A stretch of 64,000 bases of DNA from Ehretia macrophylla (Eukaryota; Streptophyta; Magnoliopsida; Boraginales; Ehretiaceae), in NCBI GenBank assembly GCA_037974665.1, contig CM075765.1:17249648-17313647 (forward strand), written 5' to 3'. The notes under the pieces were generated by a model. That model had not been told where the DNA came from. It worked only from the letters and a program-made list of their open reading frames with translations, and did not search any database. The position numbers and the translations under genes are program-made. This document shows positions 1-11,599 of this stretch, in pieces; the stretch's first letter is position 1, and the number at the start of each line of letters is the position of its first letter.

Positions 1-735
1 AAAACAAAGGCTGGGGGCACGACCCCCGAGTTTCAAGTTCGAAGACGAAGACTGGGGGCCCGCCCCCCGCGTTTCAAAACGAAGGCCGGGGGCACGACCC
101 CCGAGTTTCAAGTTCGAAGACGAAGACTGGGGGCACGACCCCCGCGTTTCAAAACGAAGGCCGGGGGCACGACCCCCGAGTTTCAAGTTCGAAGACGAAG
201 ACTGGGGGCACGACCCCCGAGTTTCAAAACAAAGGCTGGGGGCACGACCCCCGAGTTTCAAGTTCGAAGACGAAGACTGGGGGCACGACCCCCGCGTTTC
301 AAAACGAAGGCCGGGGGCACGACCCCCGAGTTTCAAGTTCGAAGACGAAGACTGGGGGCACGACCCCCGCGTTTCAAAACGAAGGCCGGGGGCACGACCC
401 CCGAGTTTCAAGTTCGAAGACGAAGACTGGGGGCACGACCCCCGAGTTTCAAATACGAAGGCCGGGGGCACGACCCCCGAGTTTCAAAAACAAAGGCCGG
501 GGGCACGACCCCCGAGTTTCAAATACAAAGGCCAGGGGCAGGGCCCCCGAGTTTTCAAAACGAGGGCGGGGGGCACGCCCCCCGAGTTTCAAAAAACGAA
601 GGCCGGGGGCACGACCCCCGAGTTTCCAAGGCAAAGGCAGGGGGTACGACCCCCGAACCTCAAAAACGAAAACCGGAGGTCCGGGGCACGACCCCGACCC
701 ACGTCTGGGGTTCAATGCTGGGGGCACGACCCCCA
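1..735. repeat. GC-rich tandem array, dimeric unit of about 75 bp
   Basis: The block GGGGGCACGACCCCC recurs about every 34-41 bp, separated by GAGTTTC or GCGTTTC and by either AAAACGAAGGCC or AAGTTCGAAGACGAAGACT. The two spacer types alternate, giving a higher-order unit of about 75 bp: the AAAAC start recurs near 77, 151, 226, 301 and 376. Every monomer contains a G5/C5 inverted repeat with a CACGA loop. The order becomes irregular after about 450. Open frames across this stretch are by-products of the repeat. The array continues off the left edge. Confidence 0.9.
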
Positions 736-1001
736 GAGTCATCAAAATTATCCTTCAACAATAAAGGATTTCAGAAAAATATGACCCAACAAAAGAAATT
801 GAGTACAGGAGGGAAAACCAAGGGTTTCAAATCCTCATCATTTCAAAAGTCACTGCACCAGATCTTGACAAGTGACAAGGCTGCATTATTGGTGGTAGGT
901 GACAAATTGCATAGAAGATAAAGCAGAGTTAAAATAATTTATTGACTAGATTCGACTTTGCTAAAGCATCACAATCAGTTCCCAAACCTATTTTATAGCT
1001 C

Positions 1002-1017
1002 AAGGAACTGAGGGGGC
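1002..1017 (+). other. Polypurine tract next to the 3' LTR
   Basis: The purine-rich run GGAACTGAGGGGG lies immediately upstream of the LTR start TGATACG. This is where the plus-strand primer for reverse transcription is expected in an LTR element, and it fixes the element orientation as plus. Confidence 0.65.
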
Positions 1018-1102
1018 ATCATGATACGTATAAAACCCCTGAACTTTTACAGAATTACAAATTGGCACAAGATAGCCCAAAATTAAAAGACGGCGCCACC
1101 AA

Positions 1103-1600
1103 CGATAAGGTCCGAGGTCCAACGAACCTCGGACCGAGAGATCCGAGGTCCAAGAGACCTCGGAATTAAATAGTCCGAGGTCCCTTGGACCTCGGAATTT
1201 CTGTCCGAGGTCCAAGAGACCTCGGACAAAGCCTGTCCGAGGTCTCTTGGACCTCGGACTTTTTGTCCGAGGTCCAAGAGACCTCGGAATAATTTAATCC
1301 GAGGTCCCTTGGACCTCGGACAAATCTTGTCCGAGGTCCAAGAGACCTCGGATGTACTGTCCGAGGTCCATGGACCTCGGACAGATTTGTCCGAGGTCCA
1401 AGGACCTCGGACATTTGCTGTCCGAGGTCCATGGACCTCGGACAGCTTTGTTCGAGGTCCAAGGACCTCGGACCAGTGATGTTCGAGGGCCATGGAGCTC
1501 GGACCAGTGGTGTCCGAGGTCCATGGCCCCCCCCCCAGTGATGTCCGAGGTCTACGGACCTCGGACGTTTATTTTCCGAGGTCCTGTGGACCTCGGACAG
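1103..1600. repeat. Array of about 16 short hairpins in the LTR U3 region
   Basis: Inverted repeats of the form TCCGAGGTCC-(0 to 6 nt)-GGACCTCGGA recur every 29-33 bp, separated by short A/T-rich spacers of varying sequence. I count about 16 units. The loop alternates among AAGA, CTT-like and AT-like forms, and the last units are diverged, one interrupted by a C-run near 1525. Because every unit is self-complementary, open frames appear on both strands; none is a gene. Confidence 0.9.
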
Positions 1601-1909
1601 GCTTTCTGGAGCAGGTTCGGGTTTTCGGGTTTTGGTCGTCGTGCGCGGAGAGACTTTTTTTGGGTCAGGCGAGGTAGAGCTGTCTGAGCTACCTTTTTTG
1701 TACTAGTATACTTTGTTCCGTAAACTCAGAGAATCTCCAGCAAAACTCCCACTGATCTATTTAATCAATTGTCCACCAGTCCTTTGTCAATTTTCCACAA
1801 TGCTTGTAATGATGATTCACTGCTGCACCTTTAATCTTTTGACTCAGCTGCAATGATTACTTTTCCTTTGTGACTCAGCAAACCATGTGACTTCAAAAGC
1901 CATGATGCC

Positions 1910-1918
1910 TATAAAAGG
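1910..1918 (+). promoter_or_regulatory. TATA box of the Tat-like LTR
   Basis: TATAAAAGG lies about 340 bp before the LTR end and roughly 30 bp before a GA-rich stretch, a typical position for the U3/R boundary. It is the only strong TATA motif in this LTR downstream of the hairpin array. Confidence 0.55.
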
Positions 1919-2249
1919 CAGAGGATTTAGCCAGAGAGGGGGGACTTCTGAGACACACATTAATACATACATATATTCTTCTTTTTCTGAAAAAGCACCA
2001 AGCTAACTTAAGCATCGGAGTGCTAATGCGGGCAAGACCCGCTAAGCTCTCTTTGTTTTGCAGGCATCAAGGCAGTACGTGAAGGCCACTTGCGACTCGA
2101 CATTTTTCTACCTTAACAGAAGGAAATTGACCTCACATATGTGAGACTCACTCTTTATTGTAATCACACGACTCGGTGACCGAAATGTGCATTTTAGTAT
2201 TTGTTTTCTAATCCTCTATCAACCTATTTGGTTTGTCATAATTCCAACA

Positions 2250-3490
2250 AAAGTAAAATGTATTTCATATTAGAGCCGCACAATTCGCGGGCAGTTTCGC
2301 AATCCCGCTGAAGTCTTAAGATTATCATGAATAGGGCAGCCCACAATTGTATTTCGACGCACTTATTTGACATGTACGCGATGTGGACAGCGGTAGATTG
2401 CGTTAAAAGGATGTGATTAACTTTGTTGCCAAATAAGGAAAGACAAGAAGCCGTCATACATTAACTGCAAATGACAGTCCTAACTGGCCCTTCCAACTTT
2501 AATCGCAACCATCTCCAGAGAATTTGTACAAATGGTACAAGTTTCTTGGTAGTTATCAACTTGCTATTTAGTACCACTAAAACTTTCCCAGTTTTTGACT
2601 GGTCCAAAATTGACCGCTCACAATTTTATTATTATTATTATTTTTTTAATTTTTTTTGGGACCGCTCACAATTGAATAACAAGACTTCAACACAATGTCA
2701 GTCCATAATCCTCCAAAGCACTAAGTGGGGTTGCTGTCAAGAGGCTTGTGGTTGGGGGCTACCCTTGGAGGTTTGATTATGTTAAAATCAAGTATATGGT
2801 TGGTCAATGCAGAATGCAAAGGGATTCAAATCTACTTTTATAATGTTATATTGATTAATTACTATTAGATTTATCTCGTAATATTATAGCATTATAGAGG
2901 GGCTTTTTTTTTTTTTTTTTTTTCTAGAGAAAACGATGATTCATGTAATTGATTTTTCTGTGCAATACTAATCGATATGACTTTATTGGTAAGTACCACA
3001 AGATCTCATGCATCAGAACCTATGATTATGGATCCGAATCCGTTAGTACGGAACATTTTTTTTTTCCAAATAAAATCCCCTAGTATATGAAAGAGTTAGT
3101 GAAAAAGTGCTTTCGTCATTATGGAATAAAAAACCTTTGTATCTTAATACATGTATTTCATTTATTCGGAGCTATTAGAACAAGATTTATTTTTTGTGGA
3201 ATATGAGTCGAAACAATGACAAAGATATTTAGTATAACATCTTTCACAATACATAGTTGGAGAGAATTCATATAATACAAAAAAAATAACAAATTACGTT
3301 CAAAAAGTAAGTTAATAAATAATAAAGAACTAAAACCAATAGCTTGGACAAATAAGCACACTTGATGTCGGAAAAAGTTGAACAAGAAATTTGTAATCCT
3401 AGAACTTGACTTTAATTTTTTTTTTTTTTTTTGTCAAACTTGACTTTAATCACGACGCAATGAATGATATATATATCACGACGCAATGAA

Positions 3491-3531
<41 letters not shown>

Positions 3532-6500
3532 TGAAGCTGCCAACCATGAGCAGCATTCTAATGGCGAATTTTGTACTCCTATGTATCAGTACGCTGACTC
3601 CTATAATTGCAATTATAAGTACTATTAAATTTTATTTCGTCTATTAACCTAGAGAACTGACAGTAGTGGAGGGATTTTAAAGGAGGCATTTGGCTACAAC
3701 ATTATCCTTCACCTAACATGATAGACGTTCTGAGTAAAGTGCGAATAAGGAAAAGGGAATGTCTTTTAAATCAAATTGCTTATTTTAATTTTTGTTTCAA
3801 GAGTTGAAAGTAAGGGTAAGTGACAAAAAGGATAATTTATTGGGCATTCGCGTGAATTACTAGAAAATGGTGAAATTATAATTGAAAGAAGGACCAACAA
3901 CAATTCAATTTTTTTCCCTTATAAAGATCCAAAATCTAGAGGGATTACAAAGTAAGAGACTGCAGCACTCTATACAAGAACCTCAAATGGCTCTATAGGC
4001 TTTTTAATACTTTTATGCTTAAGTATTAAATTAGATGGACTATAGGGCAAGGAACATAATGTTTTCCCTTTGCAAAATTAGATTTATTTCACCTTTTTTT
4101 CTTTTAACAAGTAATTTATCTTTTTTCTCCTCATAGAGTCATTTCAAGCATTGTTGTATTTTTTGTTCTCTGTTCTCTTCATTTCTTTCCTTTTTCAATA
4201 AGTGGCGACCTGTCCCTTCCCTCTTTTATCCTTTCCTTTCCTCTTGTGAGAGCCTCTTCCATGACTTGATTATGACATCTTTGTGCTTTGAATAAGCCAG
4301 TGGCATCCTCTCTCCTTTGCCCAGCCCATCTTCTCCTGCCTTTCCCTGCCCCTTTCTATGTCTTAACTCTATCCCTTCATGGCTCCTTTTGAGTTCTTTT
4401 ACTTTCTCCCTGTGGATGATTATTCAATCTTTTTTGTTCGTTGTTTCTAGGTTCCTTGCCAGGTTTTTTTTTGTTATGCATTGTTTCAATTGTGTTCTTC
4501 GGCCATACTAGTCGATAGAAGTTCTCTCATTACCCTTGGTCTATGTTGCTTCGGGTTGGTGCTTCTAAATTTTCTTCGTTTGATGATTGCTAGTTTGTTA
4601 CCCCCACCTTGTGTTTGATTCCACAGTTTTTTATGGCTATTATGGAATGGACTTCAGTTCCACTTTAGATGCTCTTAGAATTCGTGAGATTCTGGCTTGG
4701 CTCACCCTTTAGGCCAGCGTGTCTACTCCTATGTGCTTTGAGTTGGCTTGTTTTCCAAGCTTTCGACCATGGTTGTGGCTTGTTTAGTTGGTTGTTTGCG
4801 TTCGTCATTTACTGCTAGTTGGTTTTTCTTGATGCGGATGTTAATTATATACGATGTGGTTCGATTTTCTACTAAGAAGGTTCCTTAATTATATACGATG
4901 TGGTTCGATTTTCTACTAAGAAGGTTCCTTCTAGTGGTTTATGGATGGATATTGTTTTTTAGTGTAGATGTAGTGGTTTGGCGGTAATAAGTTCTATTTT
5001 TTGGTTGGCCACTTATTTTCATTATACATGTTTCTAGGGCTAGGGTGTTCCCCATTTGTTTCCCAATAGAGGTTCTTGGATTGACTAGTTTGGGCTTTAT
5101 AGATGCCCATGTTAGTCCTAACCCAAGATCTAGTTGACAAGAGCAGCCTACTAAGTTGATGGGTTAGGAAAGGTAAATAATGAAGAATATGTGAAGCTGA
5201 ACCCCTGGGGAACCAAAACTCCCGAAACAATGAGTCCACATACAAAGATGACAAGTGCAAGGCAATAGCTGTGATGGTTAGCGTAAGCACCTTGGTACCA
5301 CTCGCTGAGTTCATAGTCAGAAAACATTATTGTGAAGGACTAGTACCTTAAGCCCAGTGACTAATATACCATCATGGTCTGCATGATGACGACTCGAGAA
5401 ATATGACAAGTGATCATAACACATGCACACTAATAGAATGACCATATGAAGAACCATTCAAATTGTTAGGACTCAAACGTATTATCGACTTGACTTAGGC
5501 AAACCAGCAAGTCATTAGTATTTAATACTCTAACGCCAATGAAGCTTGATGATACACGTAAGACAACATGAATAAGACAGCTTGGACTATCCCTTAAACC
5601 AATGAGAGACACTTGTTGATTGTGACTCCATGTTACCCATATCAACATATGAGAGACCTACAGATAAAGTCACTTAATTTGACACTACTCCACCAAAGAG
5701 CTAACAACAAATCAATACCCAATTGTGCACAAGTGGATGACAAGCATGGGGCCTACTCCAACAACCTATATAAAGGGGTAAAACACACCAAAAATGATAT
5801 AATCCTGGACACCCAAACATATACATCCACCTTCTAAAAAAAACACAAAAACACACATATGTATATATACTTTCTAGGGTGCATGTACTTTCTTTCTACA
5901 CCATAATTCCCCACAGAGGGGCTAAAACACTGAGATTTGCCAAGGCCCCGCTAATTGAAGCCATAAAAGATTATGAGGATCTTTAGTCCCTATAATCTTG
6001 ATTGTAGGTTGACAGAGATTCACAAGCCGATGCCTTTAATTGCGGTTGCTCCACAAGGGTTTGGTTTCCTATTTTAGTGTTTTTTTCCTCTATGTTTTTC
6101 TTTTGATCATGTGTTGTTGGGCTCTTTTTCTTATTATGGCTTAGCCAAGTTGTTTATTCATGTTTCTCAGTTATTGTGCATTATTGGGCCTTTTCCTCGT
6201 ATACTTATTTTTGGTTTTAATGCAGAAGTGATTTATTGACAGAAAAAAAAGAGTGAGTAGTGACCCTCTTCTTGATTGTTTCCCAAATCACTTGGATACA
6301 CGGTTGAAATAGTTATACAATCTTCTAACTATCTTTATATAATTACTCAAAGTTTTTTTGGGGAAAAAGCTGATAAGATGGGCTCTATTTTTCATTCAAG
6401 CATTGCATAACAAGAAAGAGGGTGTAGAAGAAATAGTGAAAATTTTATTTGTGTTATTAAAGATGCACATCTTAACCTTATTGACTTTTGTAGGTGATGA

Positions 6501-7193
6501 GTATAGGATACGATACTCCACCTAGAAGACTATACATCAATTGGTTGTGGTGATTAGACCTACATAGCGCAAAGACTTAGATGTAAGCTTGACAATGCAA
6601 AGCTCGAGACTCAAGGAAAATGAGACCGTTGTCTAACATCCTTTAGATATACTCAATCGCCCAAATTCCCATATGCTATTAGTACATCTACGTACCCCCA
6701 TGTCTTCTCCCAAAAGTCACCGTACTACAACATCCAAGACACCTAATCCAAATCCAACGTCCCGAGACATACAATCATCTCAAGAGGAATAAATGTGATC
6801 ACTACGAAGGTCATATATACATGGAGGGCTTCATACCCTTGTAAGGCAAGCTATCTCAATCCCGACTACTCAATCCACTTATATATCTATCCTATTTGCA
6901 TACTTTATTGTGTTACCTATATCTCAGCTTTCCACTGTCATCTTTCCAGGCCTATTTGTGTCGGTTCCTCATTCTAAATACTGATTTGAGTGTCAGATCT
7001 TCCTATTGGAAAGGTTTAGGGCAATCTCACATTTTTTCTTTTGCTAACCAATACATCTTTACACTAGAAGATACATAAACAACTCAAATCCAACATTGTC
7101 AAATTAGAAAAAGAAAAAAAGTACATAAAATAGATTCTTAGAGAAGGAAAGAAAACTAAATAACAATAATCATTTCATTAACTTTGATATACA
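2250..7193. other. Gene-poor intergenic stretch with minor repeats
   Basis: I recognise no gene here. Contents include poly-T runs (2900-2924 and 3418-3432), a 26-bp duplication running into an AT microsatellite (3451-3528), a 44-bp tandem duplication (4841-4928), a TATA-like CTATATAAAGGGG near 5767 followed by a leader-like stretch that could be a decayed LTR, and a short A-tract after TTATTGACAG at about 6242 that resembles a LINE 3' end. The open frames are short and unlike known proteins. Confidence 0.6.
4841..4928. repeat. 44-bp tandem duplication
   Basis: Two adjacent identical copies begin TTAATTATATACGATG at 4841 and 4885. No other feature accompanies them. Confidence 0.9.
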
Positions 7194-7699
7194 TGTTGGG
7201 AATCAAACACGCACACACGCACAAGTCACACAACGTATGAAAAATTAATACACAATATTTTTAATGTGGTTCGGCCCTTTGTCTACGTCCACGACCACGA
7301 CCCAAGTAAGTGAAAATTTTAATATTCAACAACAAGTCTACAATGCAATAGATCTTTTGAACGTACAAAGATCTGAACCCTCCGCATACTCACACGTTCA
7401 CAGTTTTTAGGACAAAACTATAAAAACCCTCACACATGACTTTATACATGGAAAAAGTCTAAATCCTCTCCATAATCGATTTTTTTTTGTAAAAGCACGA
7501 AAATCACTCTCAATACTTAGCTCACCCCTTACAAACTCCCCATGGGGTGTGGCTCTCGTGACACTTAATTACAAGATAGAAAGTCATATTTATACGCATC
7601 AAAACCAAACTCCACTAGTATTGTGATTCCTATATCTACTTGGACTTCTACTTGTCTACAACTTCTACTTGGGCTTGGACTTGAGCCTAAAACTCAACA
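7194..7699. mobile_element. Solo LTR of about 506 bp with 5-bp target duplication
   Basis: The stretch begins TGTTGGGAATC and ends ACTCAACA, so it has TG...CA borders with short inverted ends (TGTTG/CAACA). It is flanked on both sides by ATACA (7189-7193 and 7700-7704). The phrase AATGTGGTTCGGCCC followed by CTACGTCCACG is common in plant LTRs. No internal retroelement region is attached, so it is best read as a solo LTR left by recombination between two LTRs. Superfamily is not determinable from this sequence. Confidence 0.75.
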
Positions 7700-7704
7700 A
7701 TACA

Positions 7705-8025
7705 ATGACGATTCAATTATTTTATGAGCATCGCTATATGATACCTTATTTACTCATTTATCACTTATTATATATTTAGTTGACATACTAAAAGAATTTT
7801 TATTTCTCATTATAATTTTATCACGTCAACTTAGTATCGACATAAATAGTTATAAATAAATGTTGAAAATAAGGTAATGTTTAATATTTATTTTATCTTA
7901 TTTATAATAAGAATATATAATGCATGCTAAACATATAAAAATAGATGACGAGAGAAATGACTCCAACAATACATAGACTTCAACCTAAACTTCTTTTAAT
8001 TCCTTAACCATTGTTGTAAGCCTTA
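7705..8025. other. Short AT-rich spacer
   Basis: AT-rich DNA between the solo LTR and the CACTA element. I see no gene or repeat structure in it. Confidence 0.6.
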
Positions 8026-8049
8026 CACGATAAGAAAAACTATTTTTAG

Positions 8050-8600
8050 CGGCGGTCCATCGCACTTGGCAACGGAATGGAAACGACATAGCTAAGTCGT
8101 CTCCAAATGGCGACTATTTGGAGATGACCTTATAATTCGTCTCCAAAAGTGACTAGTTGGCGACTACTATGTGGTCTCCAAAATCGTCACCAACATGGCA
8201 ACTACATAAAAATGATATACCTATGTCGTCTCCAAACCGTCTCCAATTGAAATTCAATAATTTAAATATTAAATATTTTAATTTAATATTTAATATATTA
8301 ACTAAATAGATAACTAATTAATATTATTTATTTAACACCTTATTAGTTAATCATTTAATTAACGTAAGATTTTTGTTCATTTAATGCATATTAATTATTT
8401 AGATATCTAATTTTATTTATTCGTATGTAGTAATAATTTTTTTGTTAATAATTAATGCTTAAGATTAATTAATCAATTTAGAGACGGACTAGTCCATCTC
8501 CAAATGGAGATTGAACTACTGGCTTATCTCCAATTAGAGATGGCCCTGCGGGTCCGTCTCCAAATGGAGACGGACTAGACCGTCTCTATTTTGGGCTTGG
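8050..8600. repeat. Left subterminal repeats of the CACTA element
   Basis: Variants of GTCTCCAAATGGAGACGG and GGCGACTA are scattered in both orientations, including near-palindromes at 8480-8590. In CACTA elements such motifs bind the element's own DNA-binding protein; that role here is inferred from family knowledge. Confidence 0.7.
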
Positions 8601-9314
8601 GCTTGGGCTTGCTGCTACCCTCAAATCTTCAAATTTTAAAAAAATTTCCCTACCCCTCATCCCCTCATCACCCTATACCTCATACCATTAAAAAAATTTC
8701 AGATTTTAATTTATTTTGAATATTCGGATTTTTTTAAAAAAATTTATTGTCCTCTATTTTATTTTTATTTTCGAAACACTTTTATATATTAATTTTTGAA
8801 CTTAATTATTTTTTAATTTTGAATTTTTATAGTATTTATAGTTAATTGGGTTTTTTTTTTCTTTTTTTTGAAGGGTTAGGGCTTAGGCTACATTGTGATA
8901 TCATACAAAGTTTCAAACGTTCAAGTTAGTATACTAATTGAGCTTTTGTTGTTTAATATAATTTTTTGTTCTTGTTAATTAGTTTAATTAAATTAAAATT
9001 ATTGTGTTTAATAGTTATGCTCATGTTAATTATATTGTCGGAATTGGTTGTTTGGCGTATTGTGAAGATTGTGCTAAGATTGGTTGTAAGATCGTTATAA
9101 CATTGTGAAAAGGTGGTATTAATTGTGTTGAGTGTAAAGTGTGTTTGTAATGCGATTGTGGATGTAAATAGTGTGTGTTTGTGAAGAAGTGTGTTGGTGT
9201 TAGCAGTTGAAATGTGTTTGCAATTGTGAAGATGTTGAAAACAAAGATAAGAATTTAAAACTTTAAGAGATAACTTATGAGTGAGCTATTATGTCCGGTC
9301 TACTAAATAGAATG

Positions 9315-9413
9315 CAACTCTTGAGTTACAAAATAATTGATTATTGACTTCAATAGAATAATGTCATCTCTAGTATGTTCTTCATATTTAAAAGAAGCTC
9401 GACGAATACTATA
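9315..9413. repeat. 99-bp flank copy, left of the Tekay element
   Basis: CACTA-internal sequence starting CAACTCTTGAG and ending GAATACTATA. It is repeated without indels at 21327-21425, differing at two sites. This is far longer than the 5-bp duplication an LTR element makes. Confidence 0.9.
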
Positions 9414-11581
9414 TGTAACGCCCTGACCCGTATATCTGCCAAGGCTAAGGCCGGAACGCGACATTCATAACTCGTAAATCTGTAAATTGAAAGCTTAACA
9501 ACCTATACGTCCATTTTTATATTCATCAAAGTTCAAAATTCAACCAAGTCATCGGCCTTAGAAAAGGAAACCATAATTAATTACATATGTATAAGACCTC
9601 AACCTTTCTGTTCAAGCATAATGTCTAACTAACATTCAGGTTTCTAGGCCTCAAAAGAATATAAGTATTTAGTTACATCAAAGTCGTCCAAAAGAATAAG
9701 TTATACATCATTAATAACTTAAACACGTTAACAAAAAGTGATCACATAAAGCAGAAGTCATCGGGATCACACTAAGGAGTTCCGTCATCATCTTGAGTGG
9801 CCTGCTCAGGCTCAACCTCACCTGAAACTTTAAAAGAGGGGTGAGCTAGATCCTCACGTATAGCTCAATGAGGGTGAACAAGAAAGGTTTCGTAAAGATT
9901 TTATCATTTTTGCAAACGGTTGATAAAACATGTCATGCACATATCCATGCAAAAATATCATTAACACAAGCCTTCAATCAATAATGAGAGGGTCGAGATA
10001 TGCCGGCAAACCCGGAGGTCCCATCACTTACTCTATTAATAATGGAGGGTCGAGATATACCGGCAAATCCAGAGGTCCCGTCACTTCCTCCATTAACAAT
10101 GGTTATAACCGCCGCGCATATACAACTCAAATACGTTTGTAATTATCAATGGATGTTAAGCAATCAGATAATATTTATGCATATACAACACTTGCGGAGT
10201 TTCAAATAATGTCAAGTATCATGGGATAAAGAAAAGACATCAATAAACTATTTAAAACGACAAGAAAACGCAAACACAAGTGAAACTATGGATCCTTTGC
10301 AATATTTATGGATTAGCCTAACTTAGGAGACAATTATTCCTATGTTTCTGAACTCCAATATATCTTATTTCAGTATAGAATCGAATCTTATCGAATGTAG
10401 ATAACTCTAGAATCAAACGGAACTCAATTCGGAGTTGAATTGAGTGAGATATGACCTCCGAAAAAATATCGTGCGAATCTGTCAAAAAATCCGGACGAGT
10501 CATCCGGTCGAGTTACTTGACCGGATCATGGTCAGAGAGCATCCGGACGAGTAATCCAGTCGAGTTACTCGATCGAATTTTACTCGACCGGATAGAGCAT
10601 TTTACACACGAAATTGACTTATTTTTGTTCCAAACTTTATTTTTCAAGCTCATTCTATGTAGACAACTAAACTCAACCATAATTAGCACTAAACCACAAG
10701 TTTTCTAGCTCCTAAACTCATACAACTCAAGTACAACACCAAATCTTCTCAACATTCAACTTGGCACCCAAGTTCAAAACTCTATTTTTTTTCTTCCAAA
10801 CTATCAACAACTCAAGCATATCTTACCCATAAATGACTTCACATAACTAATGTCACAACGTATCATAATTAACCACAAGTTCTAAAGACAAGTTCAAAGC
10901 AAGAATAGCAATACAACCAATTTTTGAAACCCTAGATGAACAAGCTAAGTTCAAAATCATGAAACAAGCTTACACATACTCATTATCATGCTTACTACAC
11001 CTATATAACTCATCAAACATACTTCAGTTGTTTTTATAAAATATTTAGAAAACTTTCCTCACCTTGTTCAAGAGTTTGAATGTACGCAATGGTGCAAGCA
11101 AGCTTAGAAATGCAAGAAGTTGAGTTGAAAATACTATGTAGTAGTGTGATTCTTCCTCCCCTTCTTCTTATCTCTTGTCTCGGTTGAGTTCTTTAGTGTG
11201 TGTGTGTAGAGATTTTGTGTGTATTGAGTAGTGTAGTGTGTGTTGTAGGGATTTTGTGTGTGTTTTGTGTGTATTATGTGTTGATAGAATAATATCTAAA
11301 CCAAAAGACCACCTTGCCCTTACAACTTAATGCTATTTATTCCATGCCATTCTAGTTGTAATCTAATTGCTTTAGTTAGCTAGCATACGAATTGGAACCC
11401 AATTAATGTATAGGACATCTAAATTACTCAAATGCATGTTAATCAATATAATGCACGTAAATCGAGACAAATGATCTTAAAACAATATAAATGCACATAA
11501 ATCAATATTAAAGCATACAAAATAATTTAATTATGTATGATATGACCTATATGCATATGTGGTCTCGGGTTGGGCTTTACA
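9414..11581 (-). repeat. 3' LTR of the Tekay-like element
   Basis: On the plus strand it begins TGTAACGCCC and ends GGGCTTTACA, giving TG...CA borders in both senses. It contains a 55-bp direct duplication (GGTCGAGATAT-type units near 9990-10100) and repeated CCGGACGAG/GGTCGAGT motifs near 10490-10590. It is matched by 18714-21326. Confidence 0.85.
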
Positions 11582-11596
11582 ATCTCCCCTCCTTAA
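11582..11596 (-). other. Polypurine tract of the Tekay-like element
   Basis: Read on the minus strand this is AAGGAGGGGAGAT, immediately before the 3' LTR start TGTAAAGCCC. That is the expected plus-strand priming site, and it confirms the minus-strand orientation. Confidence 0.8.
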
Positions 11597-11599
11597 AAA

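Larger units (their letters stand above)
1..2249 (+). mobile_element. 3' end of a Tat-like Ty3/gypsy LTR retrotransposon, body off the left edge
   Basis: This is the right-hand end of an LTR retroelement fossil. In order it shows a GC-rich tandem repeat (1 to about 735), about 270 bp of unique non-coding DNA, a polypurine tract (about 1002-1017), and an LTR beginning TGATACG and ending CCAACA. Tat-lineage elements are known to carry satellite-like repeats between pol and the 3' LTR, which fits this layout. The U5 part contains AAGCATCGGAGTGC, which resembles the GAGCGTCGGAGTGC-like motif common in Athila/Tat LTRs. No gag or pol lies in the window, so the lineage rests on layout and LTR motif. 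Completeness and age cannot be judged because the partner LTR is outside. Confidence 0.7.
1022..2249 (+). repeat. 3' LTR of the Tat-like element
   Basis: The LTR starts TGATACG and ends ATTCCAACA, with the usual TG...CA borders, about 1.23 kb. U3 carries the hairpin array (1103-1600). A TATA box (TATAAAAGG, 1910-1918) is followed by a leader with the CATCGGAGTGC motif near 2013. The five bases after the end are AAAGT, but the left target copy is outside the window and cannot be compared. Confidence 0.65.

Noticed and set aside
449-745. 98-codon minus-strand frame in the GC-rich tandem array
   Set aside because: Repeat-driven Pro/Gly/Arg-rich reading with no domain.
1083-1687. Overlapping open frames on both strands through the hairpin array, with repeating MDLGQ/RSMDLG-like peptides
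   Set aside because: They are the unavoidable translation of a self-complementary repeat; no independent start context or homology supports a protein.
4317-4511. 64-codon hydrophobic frame resembling a small membrane protein
   Set aside because: Composition comes from a T/C-rich stretch; no conserved motif or gene-like context.
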